NCBI RefSeq assembly: GCF_011382965.1
Contig: NZ_CP049934.1
Coordinates: 2,790,001 to 2,854,000 of the forward strand
Length of the DNA stretch: 64,000 nt
Source: Leucobacter insecticola
GTDB lineage: Bacteria > Actinomycetota > Actinomycetes > Actinomycetales > Microbacteriaceae
Reading direction: 5' to 3'
In this document: piece by piece, positions 29,340 through 38,037 of the stretch
How positions within the stretch are numbered: the stretch's first letter is position 1
Layout: every line of letters begins with the position of its first letter
Notes under the pieces: model-generated
What the model was told of the DNA's origin: nothing
Databases searched by the model: none
What the model saw: the letters and a program-made list of their open reading frames with translations, nothing else
Made by a program: the position numbers and the translations under genes

Positions 29340-29411
29340 CCCCAACCCGGTTCTCCCACCTCAGTCTGTAGTGCTTCAGTATCCCTTCTAGTGACAGTAC
29401 AGAAGTAGCGC

Positions 29412-30686
29412 TCACGTCACACGCTCGTTACCTCGACCCGAACTAGGGGCAGTGCTAATCGAGTTGAGATTCCGAAAAGCTGGAGCAGCGATGCTAAGCG
29501 CACAGGCTGCCGCTATTATGACCGCCAATGTGATACCTGCATTCGATAGACCAAAACCGCTCGCGATAGCGGCGATTGGTGCCGCCGATATAGCAGGAGC
29601 CGCCATCGTAATTGCGTTCTGAGCACTAAGGATTCGACCACGCACATTATCCGGAGTTGCTTCGATTGTCGCCACTCCAATCGCGGCCGACACTGGTGCG
29701 CCTGTAAGTCCTATTACAAATGCTGATCCGACAACCAGCCAGGGAGCCGCCAAAACGCCTAATCCAAAGTACCCTGCGGTCGTTCCCACCATCCCAACCA
29801 CGAACCAAGTCCTTCGGGAAATTTTCCCGGCAACGACTGCATAAACACCGGCCCCGATCAATCCTCCAGCGGACATGCACGAAAGCACCAGCCCAGTTAA
29901 GCCGGGAAGATCTTGAGCGGTGAAGTAAGCAGGTAGCAAACTAGTTTGAAGCGCAGCGGATGCTGCGACAAACAACGCGGTCAATAGAGTTGCGCCAAGG
30001 ACAAGACGATTTTTTAGCAGGAAACGAAGCGCAGCAAGAAGATCGGAAATCACTGACCTAATAGGATGCCCGTGCACATTTTGCATCTCGCCATTTTTCT
30101 CCGGCTCGCCAGCACTGTGCCGGATCCCGAACGACAGAACTGCCGCCGCAAGGCTAGTTCCAGCTGTAATAAACAGAGTTGTTGATCCGACACCAGCAAT
30201 GGCTATCAGCAACCCACCTAAACCCGGGGCGGCCAACATTAGTGCCCCAGACAGCGCCTCGCGGGTACCCACGAGACGATCAAGCACGTCTGGTCGGCTC
30301 GAGTTCTCCCTAGCCAACCTCGGCAGCAGCACCTCTCGCGCTGTCATCCCTGGCGCGTCGCCGAAAGCCCCAAGAATCGCAAGAATGACGAACCAATGCA
30401 TTGTTAGCCCCCACAGTCCATCCACGATCGGAAGCGCCATGACGGCTCCAGCGGACAAGATGTCGCTCGCGATCGAGATGGTGCGCCTGTTGACACGATC
30501 TATCAGAACTCCGGCAAAAGGTCCGATTAGAGCACTGATGCCCGCGGTGACACTGGCAACGACACCAGCAGCGAGCACATCGCCGGTGCGAGCTAGAACC
30601 AACAACGGCAACAGCACCGATGCGATGCCGTTACCGAGCAGCGAGAGGCTGTAGGAAGCAAAGTAGGCTAGCGTGTTCTGTCTCAT
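29412..30686 (-). CDS. MFS transporter (MdtH/macrolide-efflux-like)
   Basis: 424 residues with twelve predicted helices. Motif A region GPFAGVLIDRVNRRTISIASD, and the second-half equivalent AGKISRRTWFVVGMV. The start MRQNTLAYFASYSLSLLGNGIASVLLPLLVLARTGD is typical of MFS_3/MFS_1 exporters found beside TetR genes and biosynthetic clusters. It may export a drug or, by proximity, the island's peptide product, though an IS separates them. Low GC relative to the core. Confidence 0.88.
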   Translation of the reverse strand: MRQNTLAYFASYSLSLLGNGIASVLLPLLVLARTGDVLAAGVVASVTAGISALIGPFAGVLIDRVNRRTISIASDILSAGAVMALPIVDGLWGLTMHWFVILAILGAFGDAPGMTAREVLLPRLARENSSRPDVLDRLVGTREALSGALMLAAPGLGGLLIAIAGVGSTTLFITAGTSLAAAVLSFGIRHSAGEPEKNGEMQNVHGHPIRSVISDLLAALRFLLKNRLVLGATLLTALFVAASAALQTSLLPAYFTAQDLPGLTGLVLSCMSAGGLIGAGVYAVVAGKISRRTWFVVGMVGTTAGYFGLGVLAAPWLVVGSAFVIGLTGAPVSAAIGVATIEATPDNVRGRILSAQNAITMAAPAISAAPIAAIASGFGLSNAGITLAVIIAAACALSIAAPAFRNLNSISTAPSSGRGNERVT

Positions 30687-30891
30687 ATGGCGATTAAAAA
30701 CTATGACGTAACGGCCAGGTCAAGCAGACCGACAAGATCTCGATGCATCCGGCACCGGCCCCGCGCAGTTTCAGTGTTTCACCAGCATGGTTCCACGCTG
30801 CTTCAAGCAGCCACACCCTACCTGCCAGACTGGTGTGAGACACAGAGCCTGGTAATTAATGGGGCTAGAAAAACGCTGAAGGACCCAGAAC

Positions 30892-31341
30892 ATGACCACG
30901 ATAGACATGCTCCCGGAACTGCCCGAAGAGAGCGAACCAAGCACTGCCGACACAGCGTCCGGCCCGCGAGCAGACTACGCGAAACGACGCACGTTCACAG
31001 CCGAGTATAAGCGTCAGATCGTCGCCGAGTACGACCAGGCAGCCCACGGCGAGAAAGGCTCGATCCTGCGCCGGGAACGCTTGTACGACTCCCATATTCA
31101 GGAGTGGCGTGCCGCGAACACTGCAGGCCTCCTCGCAACGGGAACCCGGAAAGGACGCCCTGCCGGGTCTGCCCGTACGGCAGAGCAGAAACGGATCGTG
31201 GAACTGGAGCGTGAGAACGCGAAACTCCGTGGTGAGGCCTTGAAGAAGGACCGGGTTATCGCTGACCGTGATGCCGCACTCGAGGTACTGGGAAAAGGTG
31301 TCAGCTTCTTGGAAGCGCTCTCGTCGAGGAACAGGTCATGA
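30892..31341 (+). CDS. IS3-family transposase OrfA
   Basis: 149 residues: an HTH (YAKRRTFTAEYKRQIVAEYDQA) with a long Lys/Glu-rich coiled coil (QKRIVELERENAKLRGEALKKDRVIADRD) at the C-terminus. The stop overlaps the OrfB start by 4 nt (ATGA), so translation is coupled. Confidence 0.85.
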   Translation: MTTIDMLPELPEESEPSTADTASGPRADYAKRRTFTAEYKRQIVAEYDQAAHGEKGSILRRERLYDSHIQEWRAANTAGLLATGTRKGRPAGSARTAEQKRIVELERENAKLRGEALKKDRVIADRDAALEVLGKGVSFLEALSSRNRS

Positions 31342-32366
31342 CAAGGTCTGAGCGGGTGGCCTGGCAGTCAGCGACGGTGGTGCAGCTCACCGTGTTGATC
31401 GGTGTGGTGCGGGCGTGCCTGCTGGTGGGGCTTTCCCGCGCGACTCATCATCGTGTGTTGAACCCGCCACCCCGGTTTATCGGCCCGTTGCTGAACCCTC
31501 ATCATCCTGCGGAGCTTAACGAGACGGAGCGGGCAGCGATCTTGACGCTCCTCACCAGCGAAGAGTATGCCGAGATGAGTGTGCATCAGGTGTGGGCGCG
31601 AGAGCTTGACGAGGGCCGGTATTGGGGTTCGCCGCGCACGATGTACCGGATCTTGCAGGATGCGCACATGGGCGGTGAGCGTCGCCGTCAAGCGATTCAT
31701 CCGCCGCGTGTGATCCCGGAGTTGATCGCGCACGCACCGATGGTTGTGTGGAGCTGGGATATTACGAAGATGCGGGGGCCTGCGAAAGGGATCTGGTATC
31801 ACGCCTACGTCGTGATTGATATTTTCTCTCGCTACGTGGTGGGGTGGCGGATCGAGGTCATCGAGGACGGGGATCTCGCGGCGGAACTCGTCGCGGATAT
31901 TGTTGCTGAGCAGGGCAGGCCGACCGGGTATCTCCATGCGGATGGTGGGGCTGCGATGACGTCGAAACCGTTGGCGTCACTGCTTGTCGATCTTGATGTG
32001 CGGAAGTCGCACAACCGGCCCAGGACGAGTAACGATAACCCGTTTTCTGAATCGCAGTTCAAGACGATGAAGTATCAGCCCGACTATCCCGAACGGTTCG
32101 CGAGCATCGGTGAGGCGCGTGCTTGGATGGACGAGTTTGTGAGCTGGTACAACCATGAGCACCGTCATTCGGGGATCGGGTGGCATACTCCAGCGTCGGT
32201 GCATTACGGCACGGCTGTGGAGATTCGGGAGGGTCGGCAGCGCACCCTCGATGCCGCGTATCGGGCGCACCCGGAACGGTTTACCAAGCCGCCGGTAGCT
32301 CCGAAGCTGCCCACGAAAGTCGCGATCAATGACCTCGCGAAGAGGAAGGAACCCGCGACCAAATAA
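31338..32366 (+). CDS. IS3-family transposase OrfB (integrase core)
   Basis: 342 residues with the rve core: VWSWDITKMRGPAKGIWYHAYVVIDIFSRYVVGW (first Asp), LHADGGAAMTSKPLASLL (second Asp) and the DNPFSESQFKTMKYQ block with catalytic Glu. The C-terminal WYNHEHRHSGIGWHTPASVH motif is family-typical. It appears intact. Confidence 0.9.
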   Translation: MTRSERVAWQSATVVQLTVLIGVVRACLLVGLSRATHHRVLNPPPRFIGPLLNPHHPAELNETERAAILTLLTSEEYAEMSVHQVWARELDEGRYWGSPRTMYRILQDAHMGGERRRQAIHPPRVIPELIAHAPMVVWSWDITKMRGPAKGIWYHAYVVIDIFSRYVVGWRIEVIEDGDLAAELVADIVAEQGRPTGYLHADGGAAMTSKPLASLLVDLDVRKSHNRPRTSNDNPFSESQFKTMKYQPDYPERFASIGEARAWMDEFVSWYNHEHRHSGIGWHTPASVHYGTAVEIREGRQRTLDAAYRAHPERFTKPPVAPKLPTKVAINDLAKRKEPATK

Positions 32367-32385
32367 TTAGGCTAGGAATGTCTCA

Positions 32386-32791
32386 TTTGACTTGACAACC
32401 ACCGACAGCCGCTGGAGGCGCACTCATGGTGAGGCTGAAGCGCCAGACTGTTCGGTAAAAAACCGTGAAGCGGATAGTTTTCTTTTTGTGGCGGTAACCG
32501 TATCTTCCGTTGCATTCCTCTTGAGTGGAACCTCTCTCTCCTTTGCAGGCAGCGTCCACTCGCAGTGGAGGGACAAGTTCAAAAATTAATGGTCCGCTTC
32601 ACTGTCATGAGCTGGAGACGGAAAACCCAATAGGCCGTAGCGTCATGTCGCCTTCCCTCTAGTTGCAACACGTCGTGCTCCCAAACCATCACCGAAAACA
32701 CCTCTTGACTTGCGCAACTTCAGAAACTAACTTCAAATACACACCCTACCGTAACTCGATGGTAGGGGCACAAGAAAGAGAGGCAAGGAAC
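32386..32791 (+). other. Intergenic region upstream of the RiPP cluster
   Basis: About 400 AT-richer bases between the IS3 element and the precursor gene. The proximal part holds the promoter described separately. The distal part shows only short open frames without RBS (for example 32490-32589) that may be remnants. No RNA gene recognised. Confidence 0.5.
32705..32733 (+). promoter_or_regulatory. Promoter of the RiPP cluster
   Basis: TTGACT (32705-32710), 17 bp, then TAACTT (32728-32733), about 59 bp before the precursor ATG. A 7-bp inverted repeat CCCTACC-N10-GGTAGGG (32744-32767) lies just downstream and is a candidate operator, possibly for the cluster's MerR protein. Confidence 0.5.
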
Positions 32792-32962
32792 ATGCAAAAC
32801 GGCAATATGACGATGATGGCCGAGGCGGTCTTCGGTGACCTCCAGGAGACGATCGAGCTCATGGAGCAGGCAGAACGTGAGGAAGCATTCACCGCCGATC
32901 CAGAGATGATCGTCACTACTCCTTGGTGCGCGACGGCTGCCACTGCGCTGATCATGTGCTGA
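32792..32962 (+). CDS. RiPP precursor peptide (predicted AviMeCys lanthipeptide)
   Basis: A 56-residue peptide starting at ATG 32792, with GAGAGG eight bases upstream. The leader is acidic and helical (MAEAVFGDLQETIELMEQAE). The C-terminal segment IVTTPWCATAATALIMC is the likely core: Thr42, Thr43, Thr48 and Thr51 as dehydration sites, Cys46, and a C-terminal Cys56, which a flavoprotein decarboxylase requires. Thr51 lies five residues before the final Cys, the same spacing as in thioviridamide (TVAFHC). I predict a Thr51-Cys56 AviMeCys ring and a possible methyllanthionine from Thr42/43 to Cys46. The leader cleavage site is not obvious. The genes that follow are the modifying enzymes. Confidence 0.82.
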   Translation: MQNGNMTMMAEAVFGDLQETIELMEQAEREEAFTADPEMIVTTPWCATAATALIMC

Positions 32963-32977
32963 CCCTGAAAGATCCGT

Positions 32978-33029
32978 GCCATTGGGTCCCCTCCGAACAT
33001 GTTCAACGCACAGGGTGGGACCCAATGGC
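32978..33029 (+). terminator. Read-through hairpin between precursor and enzymes
   Basis: A perfect 13-bp stem (GCCATTGGGTCCC / GGGACCCAATGGC) with a 26-nt loop, 16 bp after the precursor stop and without a T-run. Such partial terminators commonly raise precursor mRNA relative to the downstream modification genes. Confidence 0.6.
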
Positions 33030-33104
33030 TGGCCGTACTTAGACGTTCCCTCTATTTCAAGGGAACCCTTTTTCACAAGGTGACTACGATCATTGGAGAT
33101 TGAG

Positions 33105-34028
33105 ATGCCTGAAGAACAGTTAGGTTCTCGAGTCACGGTCTCCCATCGCCCTGGCATGAAATGGTTCACAAAGACCGCCCGAGGCTTGGACGAAGACCAC
33201 ACGCTCCTCAAACGTGAGTTTCAAGCCACCGTTGCCGCTTCGGAAACCTTTGACGACAGGGGAAACCCTGTCGCGCTTCCAAAGGCGACTCTTGGGAACG
33301 GCTACTTGACGATGGAAACTCCAGATCGATTCGAATCACCCTTTAAAAGCCTACTTTCGAAAGAGATCCCAGATGAGTGGACCAATTACGTACGGAAGAT
33401 CGGCGAAAAATTAAGTGCGCTCCACTCCGCGAACGTCCCGTTCGACGCGAATCCCGAAATGCCAGTCCTCTACCCCATTCCTATTTCTATGTTTCACTTG
33501 GTTTCTGAGGGGGCACTTTGGACACTAGAGAAGCTGCCGACGTCATTTCACGAAGCAGCAGCGCTTCAGATAGAACAATTGGACCTGCTGCCCAAGGTGT
33601 TTATTCATGGCGATCTATCAATCGATAATATTCTGACCGATGACCAACAGGCCGTTTTTATTGATTGGGAGCTTGCGGGAATGGGGAGCGGACTTCATGA
33701 TCTGGCCTCCCTAATGGCTTCCTTCACCAGCTTGAGACTCAAGGCGCAGATAGTACATCACCAAAGCTGGACCACTGGTCCCGCCGAGATCGTTAGGGAG
33801 CTGACAGACTTCTGCAGCACGTTGCTCCAGTCCTACAGAATCTTGGATGGTGCGTACTGCGGGGACACTCTCATGCGACTAGTCTCGCTTAAGCTTCTAA
33901 CACGCGCCCAGGCGATGGCTGCTGCTTCAATCTCGCAGTCGGCCATGGCGACTCTACTTCTTCAACTTTCGATGAATTTGACGGCAAATGCGAAGTCAAT
34001 TAGCGAAAGCCTGGTTCCCCATGTCTAA
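33105..34028 (+). CDS. APH-fold kinase of a class V-type lanthipeptide synthetase (LxmK/TvaC-like)
   Basis: 307 residues from ATG 33105, with GGAG six bases upstream. It is an aminoglycoside-phosphotransferase-fold protein with the catalytic loop HGDLSIDN (His168-Asp170) and the metal-binding DWE (Asp187). In class V lanthipeptide and thioamitide clusters such a kinase phosphorylates Ser/Thr of the precursor, preparing elimination by the HopA1-like partner encoded next. The role rests on context: precursor, lyase, decarboxylase. An antibiotic-resistance APH is the alternative but fits the operon poorly. It overlaps the next gene by 8 nt. Confidence 0.78.
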   Translation: MPEEQLGSRVTVSHRPGMKWFTKTARGLDEDHTLLKREFQATVAASETFDDRGNPVALPKATLGNGYLTMETPDRFESPFKSLLSKEIPDEWTNYVRKIGEKLSALHSANVPFDANPEMPVLYPIPISMFHLVSEGALWTLEKLPTSFHEAAALQIEQLDLLPKVFIHGDLSIDNILTDDQQAVFIDWELAGMGSGLHDLASLMASFTSLRLKAQIVHHQSWTTGPAEIVRELTDFCSTLLQSYRILDGAYCGDTLMRLVSLKLLTRAQAMAAASISQSAMATLLLQLSMNLTANAKSISESLVPHV

Positions 34029-34938
34029 AACAAATCTGCAAAACCTAAGGCTAGAACCAGGAAAAGCCGTATCAAAGCGCTGGGCAACCCAAATCCTTGA
34101 GGCTCTTCAATTGGAGAAAGTCGAAGTTCGTCGTAAACGCCATCAAGAGTCGCTTCCAATCGACTCACCTTCCATTGTCAAGACCTTTAGTCTATGGCTC
34201 TATGAGGACGTCCATCTCCAAGGAAATTCAAGTTCAACATTTCAAGCCGCCGAAGTAGCGAGTCCAGTTGGAAGTTCGTCAGCGCTGATGAGCAGCAGAC
34301 GCGCGAGCCCAGGCTGGCAGCTTCGGTTCGACGAGATTGGACGACTTATCGCAACGTCCACATCCACTGGTACACAACTACTAGTGCCGAAAGAAGAACG
34401 TCCAGATTGGGTCATCGGAAAAAACACTCTGCTTTTGCCCAGGGTTCGAAAGGGATTTCTAACCGGCTGGGATAGTCTCTCCGGATCTAAAGGAACTCCT
34501 TTATCACCCAATATGCGAATCTACCTTCCGTGGATAGATAGCCACCTTAAAGCTGAGACACTCACATCGAATCTCGATCAATGCACGAATCGATGGTTGG
34601 CAAAGTTTGCGAACTTCGAGACGGATCGGCCCGACAGAGTCGTCCTTTATTGTTCTGACAACGACGCTCGTCATATTTTGGATGCCATCGCGCAGACTTG
34701 GCATACACACCCTCCAAAGAGCAAATGTGTAGGACCAGGATTCTCTGTCAAAGGTCCGTTCGATACTTATTACGCTGTACACCTTGAGGACTACGGTTCC
34801 AGTTTTGGAATAACTGTGGCTCAGCAGGCAGCAGAGTATCTATCCGAACAGTTACCAGATTGGAGCGTCGTAGGGCTTGCGGAGGCTCTTTATGGTTTTG
34901 CCGCTGCCGCCGAAACCACGCTTGAGCGAGAAAGGTAA
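34021..34938 (+). CDS. HopA1-like lyase subunit (LxmY/TvaD-like)
   Basis: 305 residues. The second half carries the HopA1 effector-family pattern: NMRIYLPWIDSHLKAE, WLAKFANFETDRPDRVVLYCS, GPGFSVKGPFDTYYAVHLEDYGSSFGITVAQQAAEYLSEQ. In class V systems this protein acts with the APH-fold kinase to eliminate phosphate and form dehydrobutyrine/dehydroalanine. Start ATG 34021 overlaps the kinase stop. Homology is judged from the GPGxx...SSFG pattern and gene order, so it is moderately sure. Confidence 0.72.
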   Translation: MSKTNLQNLRLEPGKAVSKRWATQILEALQLEKVEVRRKRHQESLPIDSPSIVKTFSLWLYEDVHLQGNSSSTFQAAEVASPVGSSSALMSSRRASPGWQLRFDEIGRLIATSTSTGTQLLVPKEERPDWVIGKNTLLLPRVRKGFLTGWDSLSGSKGTPLSPNMRIYLPWIDSHLKAETLTSNLDQCTNRWLAKFANFETDRPDRVVLYCSDNDARHILDAIAQTWHTHPPKSKCVGPGFSVKGPFDTYYAVHLEDYGSSFGITVAQQAAEYLSEQLPDWSVVGLAEALYGFAAAAETTLERER

Positions 34939-34941
34939 ATC

Positions 34942-35778
34942 ATGAGGATACCGACGACCGGAACAAGAAGAATCACCAGTGAAGGTAATTCCCTGTGGAC
35001 GTGGGAACTTTCAGCGGAGCATCTACCAGTAGTTACTTCCCTGGGCACTAAGCATCTTAGTGCAGTGGAACCTCAACTTCCAACTGGAACAGTTATTTAT
35101 CAGAACGTTCCAGCACAGCGGTCATTAGCGGACGAGCTGCTAGATGAGCGGGAAGTCGATGAGGGCCGTTGGAATGCCTACGAACAAGCCCTGGTCCATT
35201 TGGCGGCGTTCTCAACCTTGGATGAATCTGCTTGGAGCTTTGACCAAATTGAGCGAACACAGCGATACATCAATATGCATGAGTCAGGCGACTTGCTGGC
35301 CTCTTTGGCAAAGACGATACTAAACGAGGTCCGAGCTCAAGAACCCCAAGGCGATGCCAATGGAGTAATCTCTCTTCGTGCGATTAGTCCTGGTGTTCCT
35401 ATTGGATTAGGGCGAATACTTTTGGATCCACAGGATCAGGGCGTCATCCTCTCTCCTTTAGGTCCGGTTGCATCCAGAATGTCGACGGCGGCGAGGTTGG
35501 TCGAAGAACTAGTCTGGCTCGCATCAGTTGTAAGACCGATGAACGACACGAAAGCCGAGCATGCTCTGAGGCTGGCAAAAGCGGTGTCCGACGCAACGGG
35601 AAAAGTACATTCAAGGGCCCTACAGCTCTCGACTCTTCTTTCGTTCGTAGCTCATGTGCAGAGACGTTTGTCAGCTCCACTCGCGCCACCAGAAACCGTC
35701 GAGGTTTTTATGCCATCCATTCTTCAAGTTATTAAGAATCCTTCTGCGCTAGGCCTACCTTGGGAGCAACTGACATGA
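34942..35778 (+). CDS. Third synthetase subunit (LxmX/TvaE-position protein)
   Basis: 278 residues starting 3 nt after the HopA1-like gene and overlapping the next start by 4 nt. I see no catalytic motif. The segment SLADELLDEREVDEGRWNAYEQALVHLAAFST and the later ISPGVPIGLGRILLDPQDQGVIL weakly recall a degenerate kinase fold. Class V clusters need a third protein beside kinase and lyase, proposed to take part in cyclisation. Size and position fit that role. The assignment is by context only. Confidence 0.6.
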   Translation: MRIPTTGTRRITSEGNSLWTWELSAEHLPVVTSLGTKHLSAVEPQLPTGTVIYQNVPAQRSLADELLDEREVDEGRWNAYEQALVHLAAFSTLDESAWSFDQIERTQRYINMHESGDLLASLAKTILNEVRAQEPQGDANGVISLRAISPGVPIGLGRILLDPQDQGVILSPLGPVASRMSTAARLVEELVWLASVVRPMNDTKAEHALRLAKAVSDATGKVHSRALQLSTLLSFVAHVQRRLSAPLAPPETVEVFMPSILQVIKNPSALGLPWEQLT

Positions 35779-36391
35779 CATCAGATAGCTTCAAACATTC
35801 CTCACCCCCAGCGACCATTCAACTACCGAGGGGCAATTTTCTCCTGATCGGCACGGGTGCTATCGCAGCTACCTTTATTCCTAGCTGGATCAACGTAATC
35901 CGCACCTGGTATCCAGAGTTCACAGTCCGAGTAATGCTGACGCATTCAGCAATGGATCTAGTTTCCCCAAGGCAGCTGCGGCTATTTCCGGACATCCTGT
36001 GATTGGTGAGAATTTAGATCCTGGAGGACCCGCTGTAGTTCATCGCGCCCTCTCCGCTTGGGCGGATGTCATTCTGGTATTTCCCGCAACGTCTAGTTTC
36101 TTGAGCAAGCTAGCTCTTTCGATCACAGACAGCATGGCGCTTATGACCTGTGCAATCTCGGAGTCACCGGTGATCTTGGTACCTTCTGTGCCGGCAAGAA
36201 TCTGGCGGTCCCCATCTATGATCAACAACATTCGGTTGCTTGATGAATCCGGCTACTGGGTACATCAGCCCGATGAGGCAGTCATAGCAGCGACTAGAGG
36301 GTCTGAGACTGGCGGCCCACCCGATATCAGTAGCGTTTTTCGCTTCGTGGAGACCGCACTTAAGGCAACCGCAGAAAAGGAAGAGGGATAA
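35775..36391 (+). pseudogene. HFCD-type flavoprotein cysteine decarboxylase, frameshifted
   Basis: Homo-oligomeric flavin-containing Cys decarboxylase of the EpiD/MrsD/TvaF class. It oxidatively decarboxylates the precursor's C-terminal Cys to an enethiol that closes the AviCys/AviMeCys ring. From ATG 35775: NFLLIGTGAIAATFIPSW (nucleotide-binding start) and VRVMLTHSAMDLVSP. The frame then breaks at a four-C run (35965-35968). One added C gives PKAAAAISGHPVIGENLDPGGPAVVHRALSAWADVILVFPATSSFLSKLA, and the family motif region ESPVILVPSVPARIW follows, ending at 36391. About 205 residues when repaired. If the frameshift is real the cluster cannot make AviCys. Confidence 0.8.
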
Positions 36392-36392
36392 A

Positions 36393-37205
36393 ATGGAAAC
36401 TCCGATGCATTCGCCTTTCCGTGAAATCGTGGCCTATCTTCCGGGAGTGGTACGTTCAAACTTATATGAGGGCTATTTCGCTCGCTTCTATGGAAGTTAC
36501 ACGAATTTCATCGATGATGATCTCAAATGGTACGAAGCTCAAGTTGACTCAGGTCGAGGCCTGAGGGTACTGGATCTATTCTGCGGCACAGGTAGAATCG
36601 CGACGTATTTCGCGAATCTCGGACACCATTGCACAGCTATTGAAAGATCTCCGGACATGCTGTCTTTCGATGTCTCACCACATGACAACGTAGAGATGAG
36701 ACTTGGTGACGTGTTCGAGCTTGAGGGTTCCCAAAGCTACGACGTTGCCATCGCTGGACAGATGTCAATTGCGATGTTCCTTGATCACTCGCAGAGAGTT
36801 GAGCTGCTACGACATATTGGACGACAACTCCAAGTTGGAGGAAAGCTTCTTTTTGATATGCCCCTAGCTTCTGTCCAGAATTCCTCTGAGGTACTCGCGC
36901 TCCCGTTGCCTGAGAATGCGAGAGGATATGTACTGTCTGGCGTTTTTCGCGATCTCGTGAGCCAACTTCAGACAACCTACTTCCTAGCGGAACTAGACGC
37001 GCCTGATCAACCGACTGCTCGAATTCTCGCGAGCCATCAGCTGGTTCTACTTTCCGTCGAAGAACTACGAGATGAGGTGTCATTGTCCGGATTCGAGATC
37101 GAGAAACTGGAAGTGTCGAATCCAACCCCTTTGCAGGAAGCTCTGACCGCCCCGCTGGCACGTGTGAGCGCTGTAAGGCGTTTCCCTAAACCCGAATCAA
37201 ATTGA
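36393..37205 (+). CDS. SAM-dependent methyltransferase 1 of the RiPP cluster
   Basis: 270 residues, class I Rossmann methyltransferase. SAM-binding motif I is VLDLFCGTGRIATYFANLG; the acidic residue ending strand 2 is in CTAIERSPDML. A methyltransferase_25-like core is followed by a beta-rich C-terminal domain. It starts one base after the flavoprotein stop. In AviCys peptides such enzymes often dimethylate the N-terminal amine, but side-chain methylation is also possible. The substrate is inferred from context. Confidence 0.8.
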   Translation: METPMHSPFREIVAYLPGVVRSNLYEGYFARFYGSYTNFIDDDLKWYEAQVDSGRGLRVLDLFCGTGRIATYFANLGHHCTAIERSPDMLSFDVSPHDNVEMRLGDVFELEGSQSYDVAIAGQMSIAMFLDHSQRVELLRHIGRQLQVGGKLLFDMPLASVQNSSEVLALPLPENARGYVLSGVFRDLVSQLQTTYFLAELDAPDQPTARILASHQLVLLSVEELRDEVSLSGFEIEKLEVSNPTPLQEALTAPLARVSAVRRFPKPESN

Positions 37206-37215
37206 GAAGTCTATC

Positions 37216-38037
37216 ATGGTTGACAGCATCACACAGAACGCCGCTCGTATCGCTCACATTTTTGACAAGTTACTTCCGCCGGATACTTTCCCCCCAGAAG
37301 CCGCGGAATGGATACTCAAGGTCATGGGTCCGGACAGGAAACGAATCCTAGAGCTTGGCGTAGGGTCCGGTCGTATACTCTCAAGAATCGCAGAGCATTT
37401 GGAGCGAGATAGCGATTCGGAGTACGAGTTCTTTGGTGTGGATATTTCTCCAGAGATGATTGCGTCGGCGGCATCAAAGCGAAGCTTGCAGCAGGCACGC
37501 TTCGCGGTTGCCGACATACGCTCCGTCCAGCTTAATGACGAATTCTCGACCATTTTATGCCTCGGAAACACACTTGGGATGTCCCTCGATGAATCCGCCT
37601 TGCCTGAGATCTGCGACACCGCTTTTACTCATTTGCGCGATAGAGGTCTTTTTATCGTCGATTTTCAAAACCCAACCGTACTCAACCTCTTATTCCAAGA
37701 ATCACCGGTTGTTTCGAACTTTCAGCAAGAAGCAGACCAACCGTCAGGCCATCTTCAGTTCTTTAGTCAGCCAAACGAGCAGTTATTTCGGGTCAATCAA
37801 CATTGGGTAGACGACCAAAAGGTGGTTTCATTCGTTGAGGAACTAAAACTGTACCCCTATCAAGAGGTCCAGCGCGCTGCAGAGGAAGTTGGTTTCGTGC
37901 TTAATGATTTGTTTGGCGACTATTTAGGGTCTCCCTTCGAAGAAGAGTCTTCCTTCATGTGTGTGATGGTTTTCGAGAAACAGGTGAGGCCGTCCGACAG
38001 GATTAACTCAACCGGAGGGCACGATCATGCAACTTAG
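37216..38037 (+). CDS. SAM-dependent methyltransferase 2 of the RiPP cluster
   Basis: 273 residues, a second class I methyltransferase with motif I ILELGVGSGRILSRIAEHL, strand-2 acidic FFGVDISPEMIASA and ILCLGNTLGMS. It is clearly different from the first enzyme, so two methylation steps or two sites are suggested. It overlaps the MerR gene by 11 nt. Low-GC codon use as in the rest of the cluster. Confidence 0.8.
   Translation: MVDSITQNAARIAHIFDKLLPPDTFPPEAAEWILKVMGPDRKRILELGVGSGRILSRIAEHLERDSDSEYEFFGVDISPEMIASAASKRSLQQARFAVADIRSVQLNDEFSTILCLGNTLGMSLDESALPEICDTAFTHLRDRGLFIVDFQNPTVLNLLFQESPVVSNFQQEADQPSGHLQFFSQPNEQLFRVNQHWVDDQKVVSFVEELKLYPYQEVQRAAEEVGFVLNDLFGDYLGSPFEEESSFMCVMVFEKQVRPSDRINSTGGHDHAT

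Larger units (their letters stand above)
30836..32385 (+). mobile_element. IS3-family insertion sequence (second type)
   Basis: Bounds are set by short inverted repeats TGAGACA (30836-30842) and TGTCTCA (32379-32385), with weaker similarity inside. About 1550 bp, holding orfA and orfB. No target duplication is visible, so the ends are tentative. Confidence 0.65.

Noticed and set aside
32490..32589. Small peptide ORF upstream of the RiPP precursor
   Set aside because: No RBS, no family resemblance; likely remnant or chance.
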